NCBI GenBank assembly: GCA_003020985.1
Contig: PXRM01000002.1
Coordinates: forward strand, 1 to 55,993
DNA: 55,993 nt
From: Halobacteriales archaeon QS_4_70_19
Lineage (GTDB): Archaea > Halobacteriota > Halobacteria > Halobacteriales > Haloarculaceae
Direction of reading: 5' to 3'
Position numbers and translations under genes: made by a program. Shown in pieces: positions 42,526 to 52,588 of this stretch (position 1 is its first letter; every line of letters starts with the position of its first letter). Under the pieces are notes generated by a model that had not been told where the DNA came from, did no database searches, and was given only the letters and a program-made list of their open reading frames with translations.

Positions 42526-44409
42526 ATGACAGAGAACGACCTTTCGCGTCGTAGATTCCTGAAAGCGACCGGTGGTACCGCCGCTGCAGCGGCCATCGCC
42601 GGCTGTACTGGTGACGGCGACGATGGCGGCGACGGCGACGACGGTGGCGACGGTGGCGACGGCGGCGACGGTGGCGGCGGCGGTGGTGTCGACTGGTACC
42701 CCGTCCCCGAACCGGGCGACGGCGACCTGGGCGGCACCCTCCAGCTCATCAACTCCACCATCACCACGTTCGACCCCATCCAGAACACGGACACCGCCGG
42801 TGGCGTCCTCATCCGCCAGATGTTCGAGGGGTTAACGAAGTACCCCAACGGCGAGCCGAAGACGGAGAACTCGCTCGCCAGCGAGATCGAGGTCAGCGAC
42901 GACTTCACCACCTACACCGTCACCCTCGAGGACGGCATCACCTTCCACGACGGGTCGGACCTGACCGCGTCGGACGTCGTCTACTCCTGGGAGCGGCTGG
43001 CCCAGTCCGAGAACTCCAACCGGACGTACTTCATCCTCGACAGTCTCGGCGTCGCGCACGAGACGAGCGACGGGAGCTACCAGCCCGGCAGTATTGCCGT
43101 CGAGGCGACGAGCGACACCGAGCTCACCATCGAGCTCTCCGAGCCGTTCCACTCCTCGATGGAGATGATGGCCTACTCCTCGTTCGCGGTCATCCCCGAG
43201 GGCATCGTCGGGGACATCGAGGGCTACGACGGCGAGATGGATCAGTCCGAGTTCGCCACCTCCGACCCCGTCGGCACCGGTCCGTTCCAGTTCGTCGAGT
43301 GGACCGAGGGCGACCACGCCGAGGTCGAGGCCTACGGCGACTACCACGTCGAGGACCGACCCTACCTCGACGGCATCTTCTGGTCCATCATCGAGGAGGA
43401 CCAGGCCTCCTACACCTACTCGACGAACAAGAACTCCGACATCCTCGCCATCCCCACCTCGAAGTACGACAAGGGGAAGGTCTCGGTCGAGCAGGAGACG
43501 GACGACGGCAAGAAACTGGGCAGCTACGGGCCGATCGACTCCGGTGAGGCCAGTGGCGAGGACGTCCGCTACTCCCAGTCGCCGACCCTGCTGACCTACT
43601 ACATCGCGTTCAACGCGAAGCAGACCCCCAAGCCCGTCCGGCAGGCCGCCGCCTACGTCCTCAACCGGCAGGAGGTCAACCAGTCCATCTTCAAGGAGCG
43701 GTTCCAGCCGGGCTACAACCTGACGCCGCCGGGTATCTACCCGGGCGGCTCCTCCGCCTACCAGCAGGACGTCGAGGAGAACTACCCGTACGGCGTCGAG
43801 GAGACCCGTATCTCCGACGCGAAGCAGGTGATGGAGGACGCCGATTACGGCGAGGACAACACGTTCGACCTCACCATCAACGCGTACAACTCCGGCGCGT
43901 TCCAGCAGCTCGCGGAGGGCCTGCGCGACAAGCTCTCCTCGGCGTACGTCAACGTGACCGTGGAGCCGACGGACTTCTCGACCATCATCGAGAAAGGTAA
44001 TCAGGGCAACCTGCAGTGCTACACGCTGGGCTGGATCGCCGACTGGCCCGCCCCGGACAACTTCCTCCAGCTGATGGCGCCCGAACTGACCGACGTCGAC
44101 GAGCTGGGCTCCTCCGCGACGACCTACACGGACTGGGACGACGCCGACACCCAGGCCAGCGAGGACGCCCAGGCCGCCTGGGAGAAGATTCAGAACAACC
44201 AGGCCCCGACCGACGAGGCCCAGCAGGCCCGCGACGAGGCGGCCGTGACGATGGAGCAGGCCAACTGGGAGGACGTCATCCTCCTGAACGTCATCCACGC
44301 CTCCGACGATCGCTTCTGGTACTCCGACACGAACGTCCAGCCGTTCGGGTCGATGGGGCCGTCGCGCCAGATCCACGACACCACGTGGAAGGAAGGCGGC
44401 GGTAACTGA
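42526..44409 (+). CDS. Dipeptide/oligopeptide ABC transporter substrate-binding lipoprotein
   Basis: 627 residues. Tat signal SRRRFLKATGGTAAAAAIAGC with lipobox AIAGC (C27), followed by a Gly/Asp-repeat linker (about 28-55). The rest is a family 5 solute-binding protein: LINSTITTFDPIQNTDTAGG, then FHDGSDLTASDVVYSWERL and a region with FNAKQTPKPVRQAAAYVLNR. It captures peptides or other compounds outside the cell and delivers them to the two permeases that follow. Substrate specificity is unknown. Confidence 0.95.
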   Translation: MTENDLSRRRFLKATGGTAAAAAIAGCTGDGDDGGDGDDGGDGGDGGDGGGGGGVDWYPVPEPGDGDLGGTLQLINSTITTFDPIQNTDTAGGVLIRQMFEGLTKYPNGEPKTENSLASEIEVSDDFTTYTVTLEDGITFHDGSDLTASDVVYSWERLAQSENSNRTYFILDSLGVAHETSDGSYQPGSIAVEATSDTELTIELSEPFHSSMEMMAYSSFAVIPEGIVGDIEGYDGEMDQSEFATSDPVGTGPFQFVEWTEGDHAEVEAYGDYHVEDRPYLDGIFWSIIEEDQASYTYSTNKNSDILAIPTSKYDKGKVSVEQETDDGKKLGSYGPIDSGEASGEDVRYSQSPTLLTYYIAFNAKQTPKPVRQAAAYVLNRQEVNQSIFKERFQPGYNLTPPGIYPGGSSAYQQDVEENYPYGVEETRISDAKQVMEDADYGEDNTFDLTINAYNSGAFQQLAEGLRDKLSSAYVNVTVEPTDFSTIIEKGNQGNLQCYTLGWIADWPAPDNFLQLMAPELTDVDELGSSATTYTDWDDADTQASEDAQAAWEKIQNNQAPTDEAQQARDEAAVTMEQANWEDVILLNVIHASDDRFWYSDTNVQPFGSMGPSRQIHDTTWKEGGGN

Positions 44410-44612
44410 AGCACGCACCCCCCCTGCTCTCGCCGGGCAAGTCGCGGGTGACGCCGGCGATCCCGAACCGCCGTTTCACTACTCATGAGTCCCGTCAGCG
44501 GCTCGAAGAGAACATCGAGAGGTCAGGAATCAAAGGGTATATTCCCGCCCGCCGATAGCATTTCAGCGTATCGAATCATGCGAAGTTCGCTCCCACGGGA
44601 CCGACCGGAACG
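44410..44612 (+). other. Intergenic gap inside the ABC operon
   Basis: 203 bp between the binding-protein and first permease genes. GGGTATATTCCC at about 44534-44545 looks like a TATA element and could start an internal transcript that uncouples permease from binding-protein levels. A terminator-like element was not seen. Confidence 0.4.
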
Positions 44613-45701
44613 ATGAGCAGGTGGCGATACTTCGGCCGCCGGGTCGCGCTGTCGATCCCCATCCTGCTGTTCGCCATGTCGATGGTGTTTCTCATCACGC
44701 GCGCGGGCCCGACGGACCCGGTCCGCAACATCATCGGCCCGACCAGCGGTCCCGGCGACTACCACCGCATCGCCGTCCGGCTCGGTATCGAGCGGCAGGT
44801 GATGGTGAACGGGGAGGTCCGGTACGTGGACGTCCCGCTCTGGCAGCAGTACGTCGACTTCATGACGCAGCTGCTGTCGTTCGACCTGGGCCAGTCCTGG
44901 GTGCTCAACCCGTCGACGTCCGTCTTCGAACTGGTCGCGGTGCGGGCGCCCCGGACCATCTGGCTGGGCTTCTGGTCGGTGCTCATCGCGCTGTTCATCG
45001 GTATCCCGCTGGGCTTCTACGCCGGGCTCAACCCCAACACCCGGAGCGACTACCTCGCCTCCTTCGGCGGCATCGTCTGGCGTGCGATGCCGAACTTCTG
45101 GCTGGCGGTCATCCTGCTGCAGATCCTGTCGAACACGCGGAAGCTGTTCGGCTTCTCCTGGCAGGACCTCGGCCCGGACACGACGGTCGTCCGGGCGCCG
45201 GCTCTGGATTTCTTCGCCGACCCGACGATGTTCATCACGTCGCCCGGGGCGGCGCTGTTCGGCTCCGACGGACTGCTCGCAGCCGTCAAGGTGGTGCTGC
45301 CGGCGGCGCTGGTGCTGGGCTCCTCGTCGATGGGGAACGAGATGCGGATCGGCCGGACCGCGGTGCTAGAGACGATCAACTCGAACTACATCGAAACCGC
45401 ACGCGCGAAGGGACTGAGCGAACGCGCCATCGTCTGGAAGCACGTGTTCCGGAACGCGCTCATCCCGCTCGTCCCCATCATCACGGGCGAGGCGTTCCTC
45501 CTCATCGGCGGGTCCATCATCGTGGAGCAGGTCTTCGCCTACCAGGGGCTGGGCCAGCTGTTCTTCTCCGCGGCGCTGTCGGGTGACCTCCCGCTGGTGG
45601 GTGCGCTCTCCTTCATCTTCATCCTCCTGACGCTCGTGCTGAACATCGTCCAGGACCTGCTGTACACCATCATCGACCCGCGAGTGGGGTACGAGGAATA
45701 A
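44613..45701 (+). CDS. dppB: ABC transporter permease (DppB-like)
   Basis: 362 residues, about six transmembrane helices. N-terminal helix PILLFAMSMVFLITRAGPTDP, then a large external loop, and the EAA loop region TARAKGLSERAIVWKHVFRNALIPLVPII with the conserved Gly. Such permeases form a heterodimer with DppC. The stop overlaps the dppC ATG by one base. Confidence 0.94.
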   Translation: MSRWRYFGRRVALSIPILLFAMSMVFLITRAGPTDPVRNIIGPTSGPGDYHRIAVRLGIERQVMVNGEVRYVDVPLWQQYVDFMTQLLSFDLGQSWVLNPSTSVFELVAVRAPRTIWLGFWSVLIALFIGIPLGFYAGLNPNTRSDYLASFGGIVWRAMPNFWLAVILLQILSNTRKLFGFSWQDLGPDTTVVRAPALDFFADPTMFITSPGAALFGSDGLLAAVKVVLPAALVLGSSSMGNEMRIGRTAVLETINSNYIETARAKGLSERAIVWKHVFRNALIPLVPIITGEAFLLIGGSIIVEQVFAYQGLGQLFFSAALSGDLPLVGALSFIFILLTLVLNIVQDLLYTIIDPRVGYEE

Positions 45702-47197
45702 TGAGCAACGAAACCATCCTCCCGGGCGCATCGGACGACGAGACAGCGGTGCCGCGAGACGCCAGTCTGTTCGAGCGTATCGCCAACAACCCGCGGCCGG
45801 CGGCGATCTGGGCCGGCGTCCTCGCGGTGCTGCTGCTGCTGGAGGGCGGGGCCGTCCTGAGTATGCTGGCGGTGATCCTCCGCGGCCTGGTCCAGGCCAT
45901 CCCGGGCGTGGGTGCCGGTGCGTACGGGCTCAACGAGATGGTCCAGAGCGCGAAGGACGTCCCGACGCTGCTCTCGCGGGAGTTCATCCCGAACCAGGGG
46001 TACGACGTGAACGGCGGGAACGACGGTCCCTGGGCGGGGACCTTCCTCGGGCTCCCGCCGGCGTTCGCCTGGTTCATCCGGTTCGCGCTGGTCTACCTCT
46101 ACGCCGGCGCCCTGGTCGCCTGGTTCATCAACGGCTACCGGGTGTTCCGGCGGCACTACCGGTACGCCGACTGGACGCCCCGCGACGATGTGGTCGACCG
46201 CTTCAGCGGCCACACCTGGGGGCAGTTCGGCGCGATCGTCGTGCTGATCTTCATCGTGATGGCGCTGTTCTCCCCCGCCCTCTCGCCGACCACCGTCGAG
46301 CGCAACATCGAGCAGCCGTACAGCTACACCATCGAGCACTTCGACGAGGAGTCCGGCCAGGTCGAGGAGGTGTTCGTCGGCGAGGCGAACACCAACTCCC
46401 GCTCGCAGGGTGGCGGCGACTCGAACTACGGGCTGTTGAGCTACGACGACTACGGCCGGTTCCACCCGTTCGGTACACTCGACTCCGGGAAGGACCTGTT
46501 CACGTTCATGATGTACGGGGCCCGGGTGTCGCTGTTCGTCGGGCTGATGGCCATCGGCCTCTCCGGTTTCGTCGCGACCGTCGCCGCCATGCTGACGGCC
46601 TACTACAAGGGGCTGGTCGACCTCGCGACGGTGGTGGTCGGGGACTCCATCATCTCCATCCCGCAGCTGCTGTTGCTGCTGATGGCGGTGGCGGTGTTCC
46701 GGGGCCACTGGATCGCGGCCATCTACAACCGCGGGTTCCTGATCGCGCTCATCTTCGCTTTCACCGGCTGGCCGTTGCTGTGGCGCGCCATCCGTGGCCC
46801 CGCGTTGCAGGTGTCGAGCGAGGAGTGGATCGACGCCGCGCGCTCGTACGGGCAGCGCGCGAGCGTCACCATGCGCAAGCACATGCTGCCGTACGTGGTG
46901 GGCTACCTGCTGGTCTACGCCTCGATGACGCTGGGCGGCATCATCATCTCGACGGCCGCGCTCAGCTTCCTCGGGCTCGGAATCACGTCGCCGACGCCCG
47001 AGTGGGGTCGTGCGGTGGCCATCGGCGAACCGTACATCGCCACCCAGTCCTGGCACATCGGGACCATCCCGGGGGTGCTGATCGTCCTCGTCGTGACGGC
47101 GTTCAACGCACTGGGTGACGGCATCCGCGACGCCATCGACCCGCAGAGCGAGGGCGGCGAGAGCACCGAGGGCGCGATGACGGGTGGTGGCGCGTGA
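45701..47197 (+). CDS. dppC: ABC transporter permease (DppC-like)
   Basis: 498 residues, longer than bacterial DppC (about 300). After an extra N-terminal region with two or three helices (about 35-160) comes the usual core with MMYGARVSLFVGLMAIGLSGFV and the EAA loop, SSEEWIDAARSYGQRASVTMRKHMLPYVVG. It pairs with DppB. The extra N-terminal helices are the main oddity. dppD starts within the stop codon (GTGA). Confidence 0.93.
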   Translation: MSNETILPGASDDETAVPRDASLFERIANNPRPAAIWAGVLAVLLLLEGGAVLSMLAVILRGLVQAIPGVGAGAYGLNEMVQSAKDVPTLLSREFIPNQGYDVNGGNDGPWAGTFLGLPPAFAWFIRFALVYLYAGALVAWFINGYRVFRRHYRYADWTPRDDVVDRFSGHTWGQFGAIVVLIFIVMALFSPALSPTTVERNIEQPYSYTIEHFDEESGQVEEVFVGEANTNSRSQGGGDSNYGLLSYDDYGRFHPFGTLDSGKDLFTFMMYGARVSLFVGLMAIGLSGFVATVAAMLTAYYKGLVDLATVVVGDSIISIPQLLLLLMAVAVFRGHWIAAIYNRGFLIALIFAFTGWPLLWRAIRGPALQVSSEEWIDAARSYGQRASVTMRKHMLPYVVGYLLVYASMTLGGIIISTAALSFLGLGITSPTPEWGRAVAIGEPYIATQSWHIGTIPGVLIVLVVTAFNALGDGIRDAIDPQSEGGESTEGAMTGGGA

Positions 47198-48351
47198 CCG
47201 ACCAGATCCTCGAGGTCGAGGACCTCCGGACGGCCTTCTTCACCGACAAGGAGGTCATCCGGGCGGTCGACGGCGTCTCGTTCGACATCGAGCCGGGCGA
47301 GACCGTCGGCATCGTCGGCGAGTCCGGCTCCGGAAAGTCCGTCACCGCACGCTCCATCATGGGCCTGGTCGACTCCCCCGGTCGCATTCTGGAGGGCTCC
47401 TCCGTCCGCTACCGGGGCGAGGAGCTCGTCGGCAAGAGCGAGAAGGCCTACCGGAAGCTCCGGGGCGGCGACATCGCGATGGTGTTCCAGGACCCGCTCA
47501 CGTCGCTCAACCCCGTCTACACGGTCGGTAACCAGATCCAGGAGGCCATCCGGCTTCACCGCGGGCTGGAGGGGCAGGCCGCCCGCGAACTCGCGATGGA
47601 ACTGCTCGAGGCCGTCTCCATCCCGGACGCCCGCCGGCGCATCACGGAGTACCCCCACCAGTTCTCCGGTGGGATGCGCCAGCGGGCCGTCATCGCGATG
47701 GCGCTGGCCTGCGACCCGGACCTGCTCATCTGCGACGAGCCGACGACCGCGCTGGACGTGACCATCCAGGCACAGATCCTCGAGCTGCTGGAGGAGCTCC
47801 AGGCCGAGCGCGACCTCGCCATCATGTTCATCACGCACGACATGGGCGTCATCGCCGAGATCGCCGACCGCGTCAACGTGATGTACGCCGGCGAGATCGT
47901 CGAGTCCGCCCCCGTGGACGAGCTGTTCGACAACCCGAAGCACCCGTACACGCAGGGACTGCTCGACTCGATCCCCGGGCGACACCCGGGCGAGGACCGC
48001 CTCCGGACCATCGAGGGCGACGTTCCGACCGCGAACGAGCCGGCGACCTACTGCCGGTTCGCGCCACGCTGCCCGGAGGCGTTCGACTCCTGCGACGCCG
48101 TCCACCCCGTCCTGGTCGACGTCGGGCAGAGCCACACGGAACACAGGGCGGCCTGCCTGCTGTACCCCGAGGGCGCCACCGAGGAGGAGCGCGTCGAGCG
48201 CCACAGCCAACTCGGCAACGCCGCCGAGCGGACCGTCGGCGACCCGACCGAAACCGCCACGGGCACCGGCGACGGCGCGACGGCCGCGACCGACGGCTCC
48301 GGCAGGAGCGCCGATGCCGGTGCCGACGCCGACGGGGGTGAGGACCGATGA
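47194..48351 (+). CDS. dppD: ABC transporter ATP-binding protein (DppD-like)
   Basis: 385 residues, GTG start. Walker [10 protein letters not shown] (42-50), Q-loop [10 protein letters not shown], signature [10 protein letters not shown], Walker [14 protein letters not shown]-loop FITHDMG. The C-terminal OppD/DppD domain has the Cys-rich block [15 protein letters not shown] with a later Cys. An Ala/Thr/Gly-rich tail follows. It energises peptide import with DppF. Confidence 0.96.
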   Translation: MTDQILEVEDLRTAFFTDKEVIRAVDGVSFDIEPGETVGIVGESGSGKSVTARSIMGLVDSPGRILEGSSVRYRGEELVGKSEKAYRKLRGGDIAMVFQDPLTSLNPVYTVGNQIQEAIRLHRGLEGQAARELAMELLEAVSIPDARRRITEYPHQFSGGMRQRAVIAMALACDPDLLICDEPTTALDVTIQAQILELLEELQAERDLAIMFITHDMGVIAEIADRVNVMYAGEIVESAPVDELFDNPKHPYTQGLLDSIPGRHPGEDRLRTIEGDVPTANEPATYCRFAPRCPEAFDSCDAVHPVLVDVGQSHTEHRAACLLYPEGATEEERVERHSQLGNAAERTVGDPTETATGTGDGATAATDGSGRSADAGADADGGEDR

Positions 48352-49979
48352 GCGCCGATACGCCCGGGGAGACCGCAACCGGCCGCGAGGAGGAGCCCGG
48401 AGCCGTCCAGGGGTCCGGGGCGGCCGGCGAGCCGCTGGTCGAGGTGAACGACCTGAAGACGTACTACGACGAGGACAGCCTGCTCGGCGGCAACCCGGTG
48501 AAGGCCGTCGACGGCGTCTCCTTCGACATCGCCCGGGGGGAGACCCTGGGGCTGGTGGGCGAGTCCGGCTGTGGCAAGACCACACTGGGGCGGACCCTCG
48601 TCCAGCTGGAGGACGCCACCGCCGGCGAGGTCCTGTTCGACGGGACCGACATCACCGAGCTCTCGGGGAAGGACCTGAAGCAGTGGCGCCGGAACGCACA
48701 GATCGTCTTCCAGGACCCCGAGTCGTCGCTCAACGACCGGATGACCGTCGGTGAGATCGTCCGCGAGCCGCTGGAGGTCCACGGCTGGCCGACCCTGTCG
48801 GTCGCGCTGACCGGTAACGGGGCCGACGAGACCGCCGTCTCCGGGAAGAAGGTCCAGTTGGCGGACGAGGACACGGACAGCCGGAGTGCGGACATCACGG
48901 TCGACCTCGACGGCCCCACCGTCGACGTCCGCGAGACCCTGCCGCTGTCGGAGGGGGACATCGGTGTCTCCGTCGAGGGGAACACGGTCCGCGTGGACGT
49001 GGGGCCGTCGCGGGCACAGCTCCAGCGCGCGCACGTCCGGAACCTGCTGGAGACGGTCGGGCTGCAGGAGGCCCACTACTACCGGTACCCCCACCAGTTC
49101 TCCGGCGGACAGCGCCAGCGGATCGGCATCGCGCGGGCGCTGGCGCTGGAGCCGGAGTTCGTCGTGCTGGACGAGCCGGTCAGCGCGCTGGACGTCTCCG
49201 TCCAGGCGAAGATCCTCAACCTGCTGGACGACCTGCAGGACGAGTTCGACCTCACCTACCTGTTCATCGCCCACGACCTGAGCGTCGTCCGGCACATCTG
49301 TGACCGCGTGGCGGTGATGTACCTCGGCAACGTCATGGAGTTGGGGCCGACCGAGGAGCTGTTCGACGCGCCGGCCAACCCGTACACGTTCTCGTTGCTG
49401 TCGGCGATCCCCGAACCCGACCCGGCCGTCGAGAAGGACCGAATCACGCTCCGCGGGACGCCGCCGTCGCCACGATATCCGCCGTCGGGCTGTCCGTTCT
49501 CGACGCGGTGTCCGGTGAAGATCCGGCCGGAGGAGTACGCCGACCTGGACGACGACGTGTGGAACGCCGTCGAGACGTTCCAGGAGATCCTCCGCGAGCG
49601 CCAGCGTGCCGAGCGCTCGCTCCGCGAGATCGCGAAGGAGTTCCTGGGGATGGAGACCCGGTTCTCCGACATCACGGAAATCAACGAGGAGGTCTTCGTC
49701 GGGCTCGACCTGCCGCCCCGGGTCCGCGAGACCGTCGAGGAGGCCGAGCGGGTCGTCCAGGAGCGCGACGAGTCGGCCGGCCTCGAGGTTCTGGCCGAGG
49801 AGTTCGGCAGCGTCTGCAGTGCCGAGCGACCGGCGCAGTACGTGGTCGGGGAGCGCGGCCGGGACTCGCTGTGTCACCGTCACAGCGAGGAGTACGCCGA
49901 GCCACACGAGGAGTTCGGCGACGTGTTCGCCGCCGCCAGCGACATCGGGAACCGCCACGGCGTCGCGGACGACGACTGA
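48348..49979 (+). CDS. dppF: ABC transporter ATP-binding protein (DppF-like) with insertion and long C-terminal extension
   Basis: 543 residues against about 330 for bacterial DppF. Walker [10 protein letters not shown] (71-79), Q-loop Q122, signature [10 protein letters not shown] (251-260), Walker B FVVLDEP (271-277) and H-loop IAHDLS. Residues about 150-222 are an acidic beta-type insertion between Q-loop and signature. After [10 protein letters not shown] the usual Cys block is interrupted by a 100-residue helical region before the last Cys. The ATG overlaps dppD by four bases. Confidence 0.93.
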   Translation: MSADTPGETATGREEEPGAVQGSGAAGEPLVEVNDLKTYYDEDSLLGGNPVKAVDGVSFDIARGETLGLVGESGCGKTTLGRTLVQLEDATAGEVLFDGTDITELSGKDLKQWRRNAQIVFQDPESSLNDRMTVGEIVREPLEVHGWPTLSVALTGNGADETAVSGKKVQLADEDTDSRSADITVDLDGPTVDVRETLPLSEGDIGVSVEGNTVRVDVGPSRAQLQRAHVRNLLETVGLQEAHYYRYPHQFSGGQRQRIGIARALALEPEFVVLDEPVSALDVSVQAKILNLLDDLQDEFDLTYLFIAHDLSVVRHICDRVAVMYLGNVMELGPTEELFDAPANPYTFSLLSAIPEPDPAVEKDRITLRGTPPSPRYPPSGCPFSTRCPVKIRPEEYADLDDDVWNAVETFQEILRERQRAERSLREIAKEFLGMETRFSDITEINEEVFVGLDLPPRVRETVEEAERVVQERDESAGLEVLAEEFGSVCSAERPAQYVVGERGRDSLCHRHSEEYAEPHEEFGDVFAAASDIGNRHGVADDD

Positions 49980-50054
49980 CGCCGCTGTCGACGAGTTCGA
50001 CCCGCTCGTTGGTTATCGGAGATATCGTAGAGACGTTTCCAGCATACCTTCGGC

Positions 50055-50070
50055 ATTCGGCGTTCCGAAT
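50055..50070. terminator. Bidirectional terminator hairpin
   Basis: ATTCGG-cgtt-CCGAAT, a perfect 6-bp stem with tetraloop between the convergent dppF and DUF389 genes. Confidence 0.5.
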
Positions 50071-50099
50071 CGAAAGTGACGGAATATATGTCGGGTGGC

Positions 50100-51464
50100 T
50101 CACCCGGCCGCGCCTCGGGAGAGCCGCCCGGCACCGCCCGCCGGCCCGGACGGCGTCTCCCCGCCGGGCGGTCTGGGCTCGGTGTACTCGACGGCGACGT
50201 ATCGGAGTTCGACGCGGATGTCGTGCCCGACGGCATCGTAGATGGCCGTCTCGAGGGTGGACAGCAATCCACCGGTGTCCGTGCCCGGGGGGACGCCGAG
50301 CGTGACCACCGCGCCGGTCGTCCGGCGGAGGACGAGCAGCCGCTGTTCGGCCATGAGGGAGATGTCGTGTCGCTGGAGGCTCGGGTACTCGGAGGAGAGG
50401 GTCTCGACGATGGCGTCGTCGACGGCGTCCTCCGTCCGGGCCTGCTGGTAGGAGTCGTACGTGACCCCGCCCAGGAACAGCGAGAGGACGGCGATGGCGA
50501 CCAGCAGTACCCCGACGCGCTTGACCGTGTCCGAACGGGCACCGCGCGCCCGGAAGAAGCCCTCCGGGGCGTAGCCGGCCTGGTAGAGGACGACCAGCGC
50601 CGCCAGTTCGATGGACAGCAGGTTGACGAGCGTGAGGACGCCGGCCGAGAGCGCGACCCTGCCCAGCCCGTAGGCGATGCCGAGCCCCACGGTGGCGGCG
50701 GGCGGGATGAGTGCGACCGCGATCATAACGCCGACGAGCGCGGTCGAGACGCCGGTCGTGAGCGAGACCGCACCCGCCGTCCCGGCGCCGATGGCGACCG
50801 CGAGCGAGAGGAAGTCGGGCGTAATCCGGCCACGGACCTCCTCGATGCTCCGCAGGTCCGTCACCTGCACGAGGTTGGTCGCCTCGACCGAGAAGGCAAA
50901 GACCGCCGCCGCGAGTACCGAGAGTCCGACCCCGATGATCTGGTACTTCACGCCGGCGCGGAACAGCTCGGTGTCGTCGACGACGGTCCCGACGGCGGCG
51001 GCCATCGCCGGGCCGATGAGCGGGGCGATGACCATCGACCCGACGACGGTGGCGGGCGAGTCGAGCAGCAGGCCGGCCGTCGCGACGACGGCACTCACGA
51101 TGGTGAGCGCGATGTACGTCGACGGCGTGGAGAGGAGCTGGTCGGCCTTCCCCCGGAGCTCCTCCCGGGCGATACGGTCCTCGTTGACGTCCGCCTCGGC
51201 GAACTGCTCCTCGAGGTCCTCGAACCGGCGTGACTCGACCGCCTGCACCTCCGTCACGACGGTGATCGCGTCGTCGTCAACGCCGAGCTCCCGGAAGTTG
51301 GCCAGCACCTGCTCGACCGCGTTCGTCGGGAGGGGGAACATCACGACGTGTGTGTAGCGGTCGCTGGCCTCCTCGGTCACGACGTAGTCGATCTCCTGTT
51401 CGTCGAGCGCGGAGATGACCTTCCCGTACGTCCCCGGCGGGAGCGAGACGTGGACCAGACGCAC
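50100..51464 (-). CDS. DUF389 (TIGR00341) family membrane protein
   Basis: 454 residues from GTG 51464 (MRLVHVSLPPGTYGKVIS). Residues 1-110 are a soluble alpha/beta domain; about eight hydrophobic helices follow, including the family block ATVVGSMVIAPLIGPAMAAA and GVMIAVALIPPAATVGLGIAYG. The C-terminal 80 residues are soluble again. Function unknown. The GTG start is supported by CACTTATCCC (51488-51496, minus strand) at leaderless spacing; the longer frame to 51659 overlaps hisG. Confidence 0.92.
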   Translation of the reverse strand: MRLVHVSLPPGTYGKVISALDEQEIDYVVTEEASDRYTHVVMFPLPTNAVEQVLANFRELGVDDDAITVVTEVQAVESRRFEDLEEQFAEADVNEDRIAREELRGKADQLLSTPSTYIALTIVSAVVATAGLLLDSPATVVGSMVIAPLIGPAMAAAVGTVVDDTELFRAGVKYQIIGVGLSVLAAAVFAFSVEATNLVQVTDLRSIEEVRGRITPDFLSLAVAIGAGTAGAVSLTTGVSTALVGVMIAVALIPPAATVGLGIAYGLGRVALSAGVLTLVNLLSIELAALVVLYQAGYAPEGFFRARGARSDTVKRVGVLLVAIAVLSLFLGGVTYDSYQQARTEDAVDDAIVETLSSEYPSLQRHDISLMAEQRLLVLRRTTGAVVTLGVPPGTDTGGLLSTLETAIYDAVGHDIRVELRYVAVEYTEPRPPGGETPSGPAGGAGRLSRGAAG

Positions 51465-51640
51465 GACCGGCGTTGGGTCGGCACCCGGGATAAGTGCTCG
51501 TGCTTCGAGCCCGTTCGAACGTGGTGCACGACATCGGCTGCGCCGGGTCGGGCCCGCGGAGCGAATCCTCGGCGCCTGCCGGCGGGACTGACCGGAGCCG
51601 CGCCCGAAACGCCTTCCCCGGTCGGCCGCGAGGGGGCGGT

Positions 51641-52525
51641 ATGCGCATCGCGGTACCAAACAAGGGACGGCTCCACGAGCCGACGCTGGAGCTGCTGGAA
51701 CGGGCGGGACTCCACGTCGAGGACGGGAGCGACCGGAAGCTCTACGCGGACACGGTCGACCCGGACGTGCAGGTGCTGTTCGCCCGGGCGGCGGACATCC
51801 CCGCGTACGTCGCCGACGGGGCGGCCGCCGTCGGCGTGACCGGCCGCGACCAGGTCCACGAGCACGGGGGCGACCTGACGGAGCTGCTCGACCTCGGGTT
51901 CGGCCGGTGTCGGCTCGTCCTCGCGGCGCCGGAGAGCGGCCCCGTCCGCGAGACGGCCGACCTGGCGGACGGGACCGTCGCCACCGAGTTCCCGAACGTG
52001 ACGCGGACGTTCTTCGCGGGGACGGACGTGGACCCGGTGATCGTCGAGGTGTCGGGCGCCACCGAGCTCACCCCGCACGTCGACATGGCGGACGCCATCG
52101 TCGACATCACCTCGACCGGGACGACGCTCCGGATGAACCGGCTCGCCATCGTCAACGAGGTGCTGGAGTCCTCCGTCCGGCTGTACGCCCACCCCGACCA
52201 GGTCGACGACGCGAAAGTCCAGCAGATCGAGACCGCGCTCGGCAGCGTGCTGGCGGCCGACGGGAAGCGCTACCTGATGATGAACGTCCCGACCGACCGG
52301 CTCGGGGCCGTCGAGGAGGTCATCCCGGGGATGGGCGGGCCGACGGTGATGGACGTGAACAGCGGGGCGTCCTCGACCCGGGGCGAGGGCGCGGACGACG
52401 GGCAGGACGCCGTCGCGGTCCACGTCGTCGTCGACGAGCGCGAGGTGTTCGAGACCATCACGCGGCTGAAGCAGGCCGGTGCGCGGGACGTCCTCGTGAC
52501 CGAGATCGAGCGGCTGGTCGAGTAG
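51641..52525 (+). CDS. hisG: ATP phosphoribosyltransferase (long form)
   Basis: 294 residues with both catalytic lobes and the C-terminal regulatory domain (about 205-294, ACT-like, [12 protein letters not shown] then [33 protein letters not shown]). Catalytic part: [32 protein letters not shown], and the PRPP loop [15 protein letters not shown]. It starts histidine synthesis from ATP and PRPP and is feedback-inhibited by histidine in long-form enzymes. Divergent from the DUF389 gene. Confidence 0.97.
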   Translation: MRIAVPNKGRLHEPTLELLERAGLHVEDGSDRKLYADTVDPDVQVLFARAADIPAYVADGAAAVGVTGRDQVHEHGGDLTELLDLGFGRCRLVLAAPESGPVRETADLADGTVATEFPNVTRTFFAGTDVDPVIVEVSGATELTPHVDMADAIVDITSTGTTLRMNRLAIVNEVLESSVRLYAHPDQVDDAKVQQIETALGSVLAADGKRYLMMNVPTDRLGAVEEVIPGMGGPTVMDVNSGASSTRGEGADDGQDAVAVHVVVDEREVFETITRLKQAGARDVLVTEIERLVE

Positions 52526-52588
52526 GGACAGAGCCGCTCGTGACCCAGGAGGGAAGGCTTACAAGCGCATGGACCCCACAGTCGAGCG

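Noticed and set aside
42832..44418. 528-codon minus-strand frame opposite the substrate-binding protein
   Set aside because: Antisense shadow of a conserved family 5 binding protein.
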